Below are positions 55,223 to 64,000 of a stretch of 64,000 nt of DNA, in pieces (position 1 is the first letter of the stretch; every line of letters begins with the position of its first letter). The position numbers and the translations under genes were made by a program. This stretch comes from Piscinibacterium candidicorallinum (GTDB taxonomy: Bacteria > Pseudomonadota > Gammaproteobacteria > Burkholderiales > Burkholderiaceae_C): positions 2,294,001-2,358,000 of the forward strand of contig NZ_CP180191.1 in assembly GCF_047549485.1 (NCBI RefSeq), given 5' to 3'. The notes beneath the pieces were generated by a model. It was not told where the DNA came from and searched no databases. It saw nothing but the letters and a program-made list of their open reading frames with translations.

Positions 55223-56692
55223 TTAGCCGCCGAGGAAGGCAGTCATCGCCGCCTTGGACAGATTGAGCAGCGGCCCGGGAATCAGCCCCAGCACCAGAGA
55301 GGCCGCGGCTGTCACACCGAGTACTGCCAAGGTCCCCTGCCCGGCCAACACCGGAGGTGCGTCTGCCGCAGGCTCGTCAAAGAACATCGCCTTGACCACG
55401 CGCAGGTAGTAGAAGGCACCTACCAGCGACGCAAGGACGCCGATCACGGCCAGCCAGATCAGCCCGGCAGAGATCAGTGCCTGCAGTACCGCCAGCTTCG
55501 CAAAGAACCCAACGGTCGGGGGCACGCCGGCCAGGGAGAACATGAGTACGAGCATCAGCCACGCCAGCGCCGGGCGGCGGTTGAACAGGCCCTTGAGGTC
55601 GCCGATCGTCTCCGCCTCGAATCCCTTGTGGGCCAGCACGAGCACAAGACCGAAGGTACCCAGCGTCGTGACCACGTAGGTCAGCATGTAGAACACAGAG
55701 GCACTGTAGGCATCGGCCGCATTGAGGTTGTTGCCGTTCACCACTCCGGCGGACAGACCCAGAACCACGAAGCCCATGTGAGAGATCGTGGAGTAGGCCA
55801 GCATGCGCTTCAGGTTCGTCTGCATCACGGCCGTGAGGTTGCCGATCACCAGCGAGAACACGGCGACGAACCAGAGCATCGGCTGCCAATCGACAGCCAC
55901 GCCCTGCAGGCCTTCCACCAGCACGCGCAGCGTGATGCCGAGCGCCGCGATCTTCGGGGCGCCTGCCAGCAGCAGCGTCACTGCAGTGGGCGAGCCCTGG
56001 TACACGTCCGGGACCCACATGTGGAACGGTGCCACACCGAACTTGAAAGCCAGGCCCGCAACGATGAACACGGTGGCAAAGATCAGCACCGTCGTGTTGG
56101 CCTTGCCGGTCGAAATGACCTTGGCAATCGTCGCAAGATCAAAGCTGGCCGTCGCACCATAGAGCATAGAGATGCCATACAGCAGGAAACCCGAGGCCAG
56201 CGCGCCGAGGACAAAGTACTTCATCGCCGACTCGGTCGCGCGTTGATCATCGCGGTGGAAGGCCACCAACGCGTACAACGCGAGCGACATCAGCTCCAGG
56301 CCGAGGTAGACGGTGAGCAGGTTGCTCGCGGAAACCATGATCATCTGACCGAGCAGTGCGCACAGTGCCAGCGCGTAGTAGTCGCCCTTGGCCAGGCCGC
56401 GGTCTTCCAGGTAGCGGCGACCCATCACCAACGTGATGAACGTGGCCACGTAGGCGCCGATCTTGAGCAGGTTGGCGAGGTAATCGTTGGTAAACGAGCC
56501 GCCGAAGGCTGTCATGTTGGTGCCGGCGCTGATGAAGCCGACTGACAAGCCGGTCAGGGCCAGCAGCCCCACCAACGACCCAAAGTGAATGAAGCTGCGA
56601 TCACGCGTGAACAGATCGGTGATCAGCAGGAAGCAGATCCACACGAACAGGAAGAGCTCCGGGGCGATCGCGATGAAGTTGTTCATCATCAT
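55223..56692 (-). CDS. nuoN: NADH-quinone oxidoreductase subunit N
   Basis: Proton-pumping, antiporter-like subunit of complex I. The 489-residue product has about 14 transmembrane helices. Conserved elements: LYALVAFHRDDQRATESAMKYF, FKFGVAPFHMWVPDVYQGSPT (with the key lysine/histidine residues) and MLAYSTISHMGFV. Its start overlaps the nuoM stop (ATGA). Confidence 0.97.
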   Translation of the reverse strand: MMMNNFIAIAPELFLFVWICFLLITDLFTRDRSFIHFGSLVGLLALTGLSVGFISAGTNMTAFGGSFTNDYLANLLKIGAYVATFITLVMGRRYLEDRGLAKGDYYALALCALLGQMIMVSASNLLTVYLGLELMSLALYALVAFHRDDQRATESAMKYFVLGALASGFLLYGISMLYGATASFDLATIAKVISTGKANTTVLIFATVFIVAGLAFKFGVAPFHMWVPDVYQGSPTAVTLLLAGAPKIAALGITLRVLVEGLQGVAVDWQPMLWFVAVFSLVIGNLTAVMQTNLKRMLAYSTISHMGFVVLGLSAGVVNGNNLNAADAYSASVFYMLTYVVTTLGTFGLVLVLAHKGFEAETIGDLKGLFNRRPALAWLMLVLMFSLAGVPPTVGFFAKLAVLQALISAGLIWLAVIGVLASLVGAFYYLRVVKAMFFDEPAADAPPVLAGQGTLAVLGVTAAASLVLGLIPGPLLNLSKAAMTAFLGG

Positions 56693-58221
56693 TGCGCGGC
56701 TCCCGAGACGGCGGGCTTGGGCTGCAGCTTCACGTCAGGCACAACCTTGGACTGAGCAACGTGCTTGAGCAGGGCATCCACCGAGGCCTGCGTCACGTCG
56801 GTAAAGGGTTTCGGGTACACGCCCATCCAGATCACGGCCGCGGCCATGGTTGCGAGCAGCCAGTATTCGCGGCGGTTGACGTCCTGCAGCTGGGCCACGT
56901 TGTCGTTGGCCACCTCGCCGAAGACCACGCGCTTGTACATCCACAGCGAATAGGCGGCGCCCATGATCAGGCTGGTTGCGGCGAGCAGCGCAATCCAGAA
57001 GTTGAATTGCACGGCACCGAGAATCACATAGAACTCGCCGACAAAGCCGCTGGTGGCCGGCAGACCGGCGTTGGCCATAGCAAACAGCAGAAAGAATGCT
57101 GCGAACTTGGGCATGGTGTTCACCACGCCGCCATAGTCCGAGATTTGGCGCGAATGCACGCGGTCATACATCACGCCGATGCACAGGAACATCGCACCCG
57201 ACACGAAGCCGTGGCTGATCATTTGGATGATCGCTCCCTGCACCGCGGTCGTGTTGAACATGAAGAACCCAAGGGTCACAAAGCCCATGTGCGCGATCGA
57301 CGAATACGCAACGAGCTTCTTCATATCCTCCTGCACCAGCGCAACAAAGCCGATGTAGATCACCGCGATCAGCGAAAGCGCGATCATGAAACCCGCCAGC
57401 TGGTGGCTGGCATCCGGGGTGATCGGCAGAGAGAAGCGCAGGAAACCATACGCCCCAAGCTTGAGCATGATTGCGGCCAGCACGACGGAGCCGCCGGTGG
57501 GCGCTTCAACGTGCGCATCCGGCAGCCAAGTATGTACCGGCCACATCGGTACCTTCACCGCAAAGGCGAAGAAGAAGGCGAAGAACAGCAAGGTCTGGGC
57601 GGCCAGCGGTATCGGCGTCTTGGCCCAGGTCGCGAGATCAAACGAGCCGCCGGACTTGTTGTAGAGATAGATCAGCGCCAGAAGCATCAGCAGCGATCCC
57701 AGCAACGTGTACAGGAAGAACTTGATCGCGGCGTACACGCGGTTTGGTCCGCCCCAGACTCCGATGATGATGTACATCGGGATCAGCGTGGCTTCGAAGA
57801 AGATGTAGAACAGCAGCGCATCGGTCGCAGAGAACACGCCGATCATGAGGCCAGAGAGCATCAGGAAGGACGCCATGTAGGCGCCGACGTTCTTCTCGAT
57901 CACCTCCCAGGCCGCGATCACCACGATCAAGGTGATGAAAGCAGTCAGCAGCACGAACCACAGCGCGATGCCATCCACGCCCAGCGCGTAGTGGATGTTG
58001 AAGCGCTCCACCCATACCGCCTTTTCCGTGAACTGCATGGCCGCCGAACTGGCATCGAAGCCGGCGTACAGGGGAAGCGTGACCAGAAAACTGATCAGCG
58101 CACCGGCCAGCGCAATGCCGCGGACCACGCCGACATTGCGATCCGAACCCATCGCGAGGATCAGGGCGCCGAACAGGATCGGCGTCCAGATCGCAATGGA
58201 AAGTAGAGGCAGTGAACTCAT
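56689..58221 (-). CDS. nuoM: NADH-quinone oxidoreductase subunit M
   Basis: Second antiporter-like subunit. The 510-residue product has about 14 transmembrane helices, with MYIIIGVWGGPNRVYAAIKFF, KVPMWPVHTWLPDAHVEAPT and KLVAYSSIAHMGFV. It lies 18 bp after nuoL and overlaps nuoN by 4 bp. A C-terminal tail (about 20 residues) extends beyond the last helix. Confidence 0.97.
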   Translation of the reverse strand: MSSLPLLSIAIWTPILFGALILAMGSDRNVGVVRGIALAGALISFLVTLPLYAGFDASSAAMQFTEKAVWVERFNIHYALGVDGIALWFVLLTAFITLIVVIAAWEVIEKNVGAYMASFLMLSGLMIGVFSATDALLFYIFFEATLIPMYIIIGVWGGPNRVYAAIKFFLYTLLGSLLMLLALIYLYNKSGGSFDLATWAKTPIPLAAQTLLFFAFFFAFAVKVPMWPVHTWLPDAHVEAPTGGSVVLAAIMLKLGAYGFLRFSLPITPDASHQLAGFMIALSLIAVIYIGFVALVQEDMKKLVAYSSIAHMGFVTLGFFMFNTTAVQGAIIQMISHGFVSGAMFLCIGVMYDRVHSRQISDYGGVVNTMPKFAAFFLLFAMANAGLPATSGFVGEFYVILGAVQFNFWIALLAATSLIMGAAYSLWMYKRVVFGEVANDNVAQLQDVNRREYWLLATMAAAVIWMGVYPKPFTDVTQASVDALLKHVAQSKVVPDVKLQPKPAVSGAAQ

Positions 58222-58239
58222 GTTCTCGGTCTTGTCAGT

Positions 58240-60261
58240 TCAGCGGAAGAAATACAGCAGCGCGACGAGGCCCAGAATCATCGCGAAGGCGTAGTGGTAG
58301 ATGAAGCCGGACTGCAACTCGCGCACGAGCGCAGCGAACCAGCCCACAGCCCGGGCACTGCCATTCACGGCCACACCGTCGATCACTGCCTGGTCTCCGC
58401 CCTTCCAGAGACCACGGCCCAGCAGACGCGCTCCGGCTGCGAAGACCACCTCGTTGATGCGGTCCATGTAGTACTTGTTCTCGAGCAGCGTGTAGATCGG
58501 TGCAAAGACGCGGCGGGCCGACTCGGCAATCTCAGGCTTACGAAGATAGATGAACCAGGCACTGGCCACGCCAGCCACCGCCAGCCAGAACGGCAGGGTG
58601 ACCACCGAGTGCAGGCCGTAGCCGATCCACTCCATGCCCTTGCCGTTCGCTTCGGTGAAATGGGCCCAGTGCTCGGCCAGCTTGGCCATGGCCGGATGCG
58701 CCGCGGTATCGATCGTGATGACGCCCTTGAAGAAGTCACCGAATAGCATGGGGCCAACTGCGATCAGACCGATGATGACCGAGGGAATGGCCAGCAGCAT
58801 GAGCGGTACGGTCACCACCGCAGGAGACTCGTGCGGTTCATGACCGCCATGCCCGTGCGCATGATCATCGTCGTCATGGTGATCGTGCTCGATCTCACGG
58901 AAACGTTCCTTTCCGTGGAAGACCAGGAAGTACATACGGAACGAGTAGAAGGCCGTAATGAATACGCCGGCCAGGACTGCGAAGTATGCAAATCCGGCAC
59001 CGGGCACGGTGGCGTACTTGGCCGCCTCGATGATGGACTCCTTGGAGTAGAAGCCCGCAAAGAACGGCGTACCGATCAGCGCCAGGGATCCGATCAAGGA
59101 GGTAATCCATGTGATCTTCATGTGCCTCCAGAGCCCCCCCATGTGGCGGATATCTTGGTTGTGGTGCATGCCGATGATCACGGAACCCGCTGCAAGGAAG
59201 AGCAGCGCCTTGAAGAAGGCGTGGGTCATGAGATGAAAGATCGCGACGCTGTAGGCAGAGGCGCCGAGCGCCACGGTCATATAACCCAGCTGCGACAGTG
59301 TGGAGTACGCCACGACGCGCTTGATGTCGTTCTGGATGATTCCGAGAAATCCCATGAACAGCGCGGTAATCGCGCCAATAATGATCACGAAGGACAGCGC
59401 CGTGGTCGACATTTCATAGAGCGGCGAGAAGCGCGCCACCATGAAGATGCCCGCAGTCACCATGGTTGCGGCGTGGATCAGTGCAGAAATCGGCGTCGGG
59501 CCTTCCATGGAGTCCGGCAGCCAAACGTGCAGCGGGAATTGCGCGCTCTTGCCCATCGCGCCGATGAACAGGCAGATGCAGGCCACCGTCACCACAAGCC
59601 AGTCTGTGCCGGGGAACATCACACCCGCGAGGCTCGGCGCCTTGGCAAAGATTTCGGAATAGTTCATCGAGCCTGTGTAAGCCAGCACCAGGCCGATACC
59701 AAGGATGAAGCCGAAGTCCCCAACGCGGTTGACCAGGAAGGCTTTCATGTTGGCGTAGATCGCCGTGGGCTTCTTGTACCAGAACCCGATCAGCAGATAA
59801 CTGACGAGACCCACTGCTTCCCAGCCAAAGAACAGCTGGAGCATGTTGTTGCTCATCACGAGCATCATCATGCTGAAGGTGAACAACGAGATGTACGCGA
59901 AGAAACGCTGGTAGCCCGGATCCTCTTCCATGTAGCCGATGGTGTAGATGTGCACCATCAGCGACACCCAGGTCACCACGCACATCATCATGGCCGAGAG
60001 CGTGTCGATCTGGAAGCCGATCTCAAACTTCACGCCGGCAACCTGGCCCCATTCGTACAGCGTGCCATTGAATGTATTGCCGGCCAGCACGTCAGCCAAG
60101 GTCCAGCTGGAAGCCAGCGCGGCCACCAACACACCGATGATCGTGATCCAGTGCGCCAGACCGCGCCCGATCTTTCGACCGCCCAGTGCAGTGCCGAAGA
60201 TGCCGACGAGTGCCGCACCCACCAATGGAGAAAACGCCGCGAGCAGATAGGCCGTCTTCAT
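58240..60261 (-). CDS. nuoL: NADH-quinone oxidoreductase subunit L
   Basis: Distal antiporter-like subunit with the long lateral helix. The 673-residue product has WVSLMVHIYTIGYMEEDPGYQRFF, FLVNRVGDFGF, AQFPLHVWLPDSMEGPTPISAL and VAYSTLSQLGYM. A His/Asp-rich loop (about residues 455-480, encoded near 58826-58892) lies between helices and is typical of betaproteobacterial NuoL; it could bind metal. nuoK lies 5 bp upstream. Confidence 0.97.
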   Translation of the reverse strand: MKTAYLLAAFSPLVGAALVGIFGTALGGRKIGRGLAHWITIIGVLVAALASSWTLADVLAGNTFNGTLYEWGQVAGVKFEIGFQIDTLSAMMMCVVTWVSLMVHIYTIGYMEEDPGYQRFFAYISLFTFSMMMLVMSNNMLQLFFGWEAVGLVSYLLIGFWYKKPTAIYANMKAFLVNRVGDFGFILGIGLVLAYTGSMNYSEIFAKAPSLAGVMFPGTDWLVVTVACICLFIGAMGKSAQFPLHVWLPDSMEGPTPISALIHAATMVTAGIFMVARFSPLYEMSTTALSFVIIIGAITALFMGFLGIIQNDIKRVVAYSTLSQLGYMTVALGASAYSVAIFHLMTHAFFKALLFLAAGSVIIGMHHNQDIRHMGGLWRHMKITWITSLIGSLALIGTPFFAGFYSKESIIEAAKYATVPGAGFAYFAVLAGVFITAFYSFRMYFLVFHGKERFREIEHDHHDDDDHAHGHGGHEPHESPAVVTVPLMLLAIPSVIIGLIAVGPMLFGDFFKGVITIDTAAHPAMAKLAEHWAHFTEANGKGMEWIGYGLHSVVTLPFWLAVAGVASAWFIYLRKPEIAESARRVFAPIYTLLENKYYMDRINEVVFAAGARLLGRGLWKGGDQAVIDGVAVNGSARAVGWFAALVRELQSGFIYHYAFAMILGLVALLYFFR

Positions 60262-60266
60262 GATGC

Positions 60267-60572
60267 TCAGCCCTTCATCGAGCCGAGCTCGTCAACGTTG
60301 ATGGTGTCAATGTTGCGGAACAGCACAACAAGGATCGCGAGACCGATGGCCGACTCCGCGGCGGCAACAGTGAGGATGAAGAAGACGAATACCTGCCCAT
60401 GCAGGTCGCCAAGGAAGTGGGAAAACGCCACGAAATTGATGTTCACGGCGAGCAGCATCAGCTCGATGGCCATCAGCAGCACGATGACATTGCGCCGGTT
60501 GATGAAGATGCCAACGATGGAAATGGCGAAGAGAATCGCCCCCAGTGTTAGGAAGTGAGCAAGCGTCAGCAC
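60267..60572 (-). CDS. nuoK: NADH-quinone oxidoreductase subunit K
   Basis: A three-helix membrane subunit. Reading from the GTG at 60572 gives 101 residues, the usual length, with VLTLAHFLTLG at the start and MAIELMLLAVNINFVAFS carrying the conserved glutamate. An upstream TTG at 60626, overlapping the nuoJ stop, would add 18 atypical residues and is less likely. Confidence 0.93.
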   Translation of the reverse strand: MLTLAHFLTLGAILFAISIVGIFINRRNVIVLLMAIELMLLAVNINFVAFSHFLGDLHGQVFVFFILTVAAAESAIGLAILVVLFRNIDTINVDELGSMKG

Positions 60573-60622
60573 GTGTGGAAGGGTCCCTGAGCTTTCGTTG
60601 TTTCTTGTGTGAGCATCTACGC

Positions 60623-61318
60623 TCAAGAGGGCTGTTGCGTCGGCGGGTCCTGCGCGGGCTTCACAGCCGGAACGCTGACGATACGGACCCGATCAGCTGC
60701 GCGCGTGCGCACCGCTCCGGCCGGATCGTTGTAGCGAACATCCTTGCGGCGACGCAGAGTGAGTGCAACTGCGGCGATCAGCGCCACGAACAGGATGACG
60801 GCTGCCACCTGCACGTGGAACACGTAGTCCGAATACATGATCTTGCCGAGTTCCCGCGTGTTGTTTGTTCCCGGGACCGGACCGATGGCTTGTGCGGTCG
60901 TTACCGGGAAGCTCTTCGCCAGCAGGACACCCATTTGGGCAACCATGACGGCGCCGACGACCAGACCCAGCGGCATGTAGCGACGGAAACCCTCACGGAG
61001 CTTGTCGAAGTTGATGTCAAGCATCATGACCACGAACAGGAACAGCACCATCACGGCGCCCACGTAAACGAGGATCAGGACGATCGCAAGGAACTCAGCC
61101 TTCAGGAGCAGCCAGATCGCAGCAGTCGAGAAAAACGTCAAGACGAGGAACAACGCGGCGTGCACCGGGTTCCGTACGCTGATCACGGCAAGCGCGGCGC
61201 TGACGGTCACGGTCGCGAACGACCAAAACAGTGCTGTCAGCACGGCACCGGTCACGAGGAACGCACCGACACCAACCACCACGGGCAGCACGGCAAAGAA
61301 CAGGATCGGCAGCAGCAT
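60623..61318 (-). CDS. nuoJ: NADH-quinone oxidoreductase subunit J
   Basis: A five-helix membrane subunit with RNPVHAALFLVLTFFSTAAIWLLL (key region of TM2) and LVYVGAVMVLFLFVVMMLD. The 231-residue product starts with an extra hydrophobic segment (about 25 residues, MLLPILFFAVLPVVVGV...) before the usual N-terminus (near LTALFWSFATV). The ATG at 61318 lies 2 bp after nuoI, so it is favoured, but a downstream GTG could remove the extra part. Confidence 0.92.
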   Translation of the reverse strand: MLLPILFFAVLPVVVGVGAFLVTGAVLTALFWSFATVTVSAALAVISVRNPVHAALFLVLTFFSTAAIWLLLKAEFLAIVLILVYVGAVMVLFLFVVMMLDINFDKLREGFRRYMPLGLVVGAVMVAQMGVLLAKSFPVTTAQAIGPVPGTNNTRELGKIMYSDYVFHVQVAAVILFVALIAAVALTLRRRKDVRYNDPAGAVRTRAADRVRIVSVPAVKPAQDPPTQQPS

Positions 61319-61320
61319 GT

Positions 61321-61809
61321 TCAGCGGAAAGCCGCGTCCTTCGCGCGGTTTGCGGCGATTTCCTTCTCGTAGCGGTCACCCACTGCAAGGAGCATTTCCT
61401 TGGTGAAGTAGAGGTCGCCACGCTTTTCGCCGTGGTACTCGTGAATGTGTGTCTCAACAATGGAATCCACCGGACAGGACTCCTCGCAGAATCCGCAGAA
61501 GATGCACTTGGTGAGATCGATGTCATAGCGCGTCGTACGACGTGTACCGTCGTCGCGAAGATCGCTCTCGATCGTGATGGCCAACGCCGGACATACGGCT
61601 TCGCAAAGCTTGCAGGCAATGCAGCGCTCTTCGCCGTTTTCATAACGCCGCAAGGCGTGCAGGCCGCGGAAGCGCGGCGACATCGGCGTCTTCTCTTCGG
61701 GGTATTGCACCGTGATCTTGCGCGCGAACATGTATTTGCCTGTGAGCTTCATCCCCTTGAGAAGCTCACCGAGCATCAGGCTCGACAAGAAATCCTTGAC
61801 CGCATCCAT
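61321..61809 (-). CDS. nuoI: NADH-quinone oxidoreductase subunit I
   Basis: A peripheral-arm subunit carrying clusters N6a and N6b. The 162-residue product has two complete 4Fe-4S motifs, CIACKLCEAVCP and CIFCGFCEESCP, on an N-terminal amphipathic anchor. The ATG at 61809 follows a GGAAG site and overlaps the nuoH end region. A longer frame to 61899 lies within nuoH and is rejected. Confidence 0.97.
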   Translation of the reverse strand: MDAVKDFLSSLMLGELLKGMKLTGKYMFARKITVQYPEEKTPMSPRFRGLHALRRYENGEERCIACKLCEAVCPALAITIESDLRDDGTRRTTRYDIDLTKCIFCGFCEESCPVDSIVETHIHEYHGEKRGDLYFTKEMLLAVGDRYEKEIAANRAKDAAFR

Positions 61810-61814
61810 CGTGA

Positions 61815-62918
61815 TTACTTCCAGATGTTCAGGGGCGAGACGACCCAGCAGGCCAAGACGATCACCCACACGAGCGTGATTGGAATAAAGATCTTCCAAC
61901 CCAGGCGCATGATCTGGTCATAGCGGTAGCGTGGGAACGAAGCGCGAAACCACACAAATAGCGAAACCACAAAAAACGTCTTCGCAAATAGCCAGAACCA
62001 GTTCCAGAACCACATCGTGTCCTGGATGATCTGCGGCGTCTGCATGCCGAAAAGCTTGAAGCTCACCGGGGCCGCCCAGCCGCCAAGGAACATGATGGCC
62101 GTCAGCGCGGACAGCAGGATCATGTTGGCGTATTCAGCGAGAAAGAAGATCGCGAACGACATGCCCGAGTACTCGATCATGTGGCCAGCAACGATCTCGG
62201 ACTCGCCCTCGACCACATCGAAGGGGTGGCGGTTGGTCTCGGCCACCGCAGAGATGATGTAGATCACGAACAAGGGCAACAGCGGCAGCCAGTTCCAGGA
62301 GAGGAAGGACAGTCCCATGTCAGCGAAGGTGCCCGTCAGTTGCGTACCGACGATCTGACTCAGGTTCAGCGTACCGGAGACGATCAACACACCCACGAGG
62401 ACAAAGCCCATCGCTAGCTCGTAGCTCACCATCTGCGCCGAGGCACGCATCGCTCCCAGGAACGCGTACTTCGAGTTCGATGCCCAGCCAGCCAGAATGA
62501 CGCCGTATACGCCTACCGAGGTGATGGCCATGATGTACAGAAGACCCGCGTTGATGTTGGCCAGCGCGGCATCAGGGCCAAAGGGGATCACCGCCCATGC
62601 CGCCATCGCGGGCATGATCACCATCACAGGCGCAATGACGTACAGCACCTTGTTCGCCTGAGCAGGGATGATGATCTCCTTGAGCATCATCTTGAAGGCG
62701 TCCGCGATGGGCTGCAGAAGCCCGAGCGGCCCGACCCGATTCGGGCCCAGACGCACATGCATCCAGCCGATCATCTTGCGCTCCCAAAGCGTCAGGTAGG
62801 CGACGCAGCCGAGAAGCGGGAGCACAATGCAGACGATCTTGAACAGATTCCACACCAGCGGCCAAGCGCTACCGAGGTACTGGGTACCCAGCGTGTTGAT
62901 GGCGTTCAGGCCTTCCAT
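61815..62918 (-). CDS. nuoH: NADH-quinone oxidoreductase subunit H
   Basis: Core membrane subunit at the quinone site. The 367-residue product has about eight helices, with YLTLWERKMIGWMHVRLGPNRVGP, DVVEGESEIVAGHMIEYSGM and WFRASFPRYRYDQIMRLGWK. The ATG shares its A with the nuoG stop (TGATG). Confidence 0.98.
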   Translation of the reverse strand: MEGLNAINTLGTQYLGSAWPLVWNLFKIVCIVLPLLGCVAYLTLWERKMIGWMHVRLGPNRVGPLGLLQPIADAFKMMLKEIIIPAQANKVLYVIAPVMVIMPAMAAWAVIPFGPDAALANINAGLLYIMAITSVGVYGVILAGWASNSKYAFLGAMRASAQMVSYELAMGFVLVGVLIVSGTLNLSQIVGTQLTGTFADMGLSFLSWNWLPLLPLFVIYIISAVAETNRHPFDVVEGESEIVAGHMIEYSGMSFAIFFLAEYANMILLSALTAIMFLGGWAAPVSFKLFGMQTPQIIQDTMWFWNWFWLFAKTFFVVSLFVWFRASFPRYRYDQIMRLGWKIFIPITLVWVIVLACWVVSPLNIWK

Positions 62919-64000
62919 CAGATGCGCTCCACGCTGACTTGAAGGTCGCCACCAAACACGTTGGTGGCTGCATGACCAGCCGGCAGACGGACCACACCTG
63001 CCGGCACGCTCTCATCTGCGCTCACCGGCAGCACTGCCTCACCGGATTGGCTACGGACACGCGCCGCACTTCCGATGACCAGACCCAACTGCGCGGCGGT
63101 ATCCGGATGCACGGCCACCATGGGAGGCTTTGCGTCGGCGGTCTGCTGCAACGAATTCGCGCGGCGGACGATCAGATCAGACCGGTAGATCGGCATCGGC
63201 GTTGCACACTCGAGACCACCCGTGACCGGCTGCGGTACTACCGCGACCACTGCTGCCTTGCCTTCACCCAGCTTGCCGGAAAGAGCGAATCCTTCGCCCA
63301 AGGCCTCGGCGCGCACGGCCTCGGCACTGTCGTACGTAAAGCTGCCGAGCCTGAGTTGCTCACCCAAGACGCGCAGCACTTTCCAACCGGGCCTTGCTTC
63401 GCCTTGTGGCTTCACGCTGGCGTTGAAGGTCTGCAAGCGACCTTCCGCGTTGACGAAACTTCCAGGCGTTTCACTCCAAGGGGCAATCGGCAACATGATG
63501 TCGGCCCAGTCTTCGGCTGCAGAGCGGAAAGGCGTCAACGCGATCTTCCGTTGTGCACTGCGAGCAAGCAACGCGGCCAGATGCCCGTCCAATTGGGGCT
63601 CAAGATTCATGACTAGCAGAGAGTTGCTTTGTACCGGACCGCCGGGGCGTACTGCACCCAGCGCCTGCGCTCCGACTGCGTTTGCGCCCTCCCCCAGGAC
63701 ACCGAACCGACCACCTGATTGACGGGCGATCCATGCAGCGAGGCTCCGGATGGAGCCGCTGTGAACGCTGTGCAAGGCGGCGTTTCCAAGGAACACACCC
63801 ACGCGCGATCCTGAGGCGAGACTCTTCGCGGCAACCGACGCACATTCCGTTGGCTGAACGCCGTGCAAGCTCGCGGGTGCCGCAACACCCTTCTCCTTGG
63901 CTAGCGCCACGGCGATCTGAGCCAGCGTTTGAGCAATCGCGGACGGCCGCACGATGCACTTCGCAGCGATTGGCATCAGCAGATCGTCGTCCGTTGAATG
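62918..64000 (-). CDS. nuoG: NADH-quinone oxidoreductase subunit G (partial, C-terminal part)
   Basis: The frame is open to the window edge, so only about the last 360 residues are seen. They contain the molybdopterin-oxidoreductase-like part (LLVMNLEPQLDG, TPFRSAAEDWADIMLPIAPWSETPGSFVNAEGRLQ, and a C-terminal beta domain, VAVHPDTAAQLGLVIGSAARV). The iron-sulfur N-terminus lies outside. The stop overlaps the nuoH start. Confidence 0.95.
   Translation of the reverse strand, partial: HSTDDDLLMPIAAKCIVRPSAIAQTLAQIAVALAKEKGVAAPASLHGVQPTECASVAAKSLASGSRVGVFLGNAALHSVHSGSIRSLAAWIARQSGGRFGVLGEGANAVGAQALGAVRPGGPVQSNSLLVMNLEPQLDGHLAALLARSAQRKIALTPFRSAAEDWADIMLPIAPWSETPGSFVNAEGRLQTFNASVKPQGEARPGWKVLRVLGEQLRLGSFTYDSAEAVRAEALGEGFALSGKLGEGKAAVVAVVPQPVTGGLECATPMPIYRSDLIVRRANSLQQTADAKPPMVAVHPDTAAQLGLVIGSAARVRSQSGEAVLPVSADESVPAGVVRLPAGHAATNVFGGDLQVSVERI

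Noticed and set aside
58826..58892. His/Asp-rich stretch in NuoL as a novel metal-binding insert
   Set aside because: Such loops are common in betaproteobacterial NuoL, so it is a family feature rather than a new one.
54341..60558. Three long frames antisense to nuoN, nuoM and nuoL
   Set aside because: They mirror the nuo genes exactly and give charged His/Gln/Asp-rich sequence with no family match.

Overview
The window looks like a chromosome segment of a high-GC betaproteobacterium, most likely Burkholderiales and possibly Comamonadaceae-like. The grounds are the hemC-hemD-hemX-hemY cluster divergent from ppc, a DUF2818 gene after nuoN, enolase followed by ftsB, and an Arg32-type elongation factor P next to its rhamnosyltransferase EarP. 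It is mostly housekeeping DNA. I see no rRNA, tRNA, CRISPR array, prophage, transposase or toxin-antitoxin system.

Layout. 1-2400: molybdate uptake operon (modB-modA-modC, reverse strand) with a ModE-like palindrome at its start. 2400-8540: a low-GC lipoprotein gene, apbC, a CNNM/CorC-type membrane protein, metG (with an internal lower-GC segment) and a small membrane protein. 8540-17250: heme genes, ppc, an unknown ORF and a Fur-box-preceded bfd-bfr pair. 17270-21380: a membrane-anchored esterase, then DUF4136 lipoprotein, earP and efp. 21660-30710: pepN, fbp, DUF3617, DUF1631, quinone oxidoreductase and an EamA transporter. 30700-36000: a bactofilin gene preceded by a textbook sigma-54 promoter, a DUF6152 protein, and a translationally coupled set of secreted peptidase plus NatAB-type ABC transporter. 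36160-41880: DUF455 protein, methyltransferase, gamma-carbonic anhydrase, Hsp33, a degenerate GGDEF protein and ftsB. 41900-46310: eno, DUF1330, kdsA and pyrG. 46540-49910: an exported DUF1800/DUF1501 pair. 49970-54030: 3-oxoacid CoA-transferase, an SDR dehydrogenase and ETF-ubiquinone oxidoreductase. 54240-64000: NUDIX hydrolase, DUF2818 and nuoN-M-L-K-J-I-H-G (nuoG cut by the window edge).

Much of the content serves respiration: complex I and ETF-QO both reduce ubiquinone, the CoA-transferase and SDR feed acyl oxidation, the heme genes feed cytochromes, and Bfr/Bfd store and release iron.

The best candidate for something undescribed is a family of about 57-bp intergenic repeats: a conserved head (CTTTCCGCTTGTC) followed by an imperfect hairpin. 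Seven copies were read directly, four of them as two inverted pairs. They look like REP/BIME elements. Other items worth a second look are the sigma-54 promoter of the bactofilin gene, mosaicism in metG, the ModE-like operator almost touching the modB start codon, paired 19-bp repeats in the natB-DUF455 gap, and a nested palindrome after fbp.
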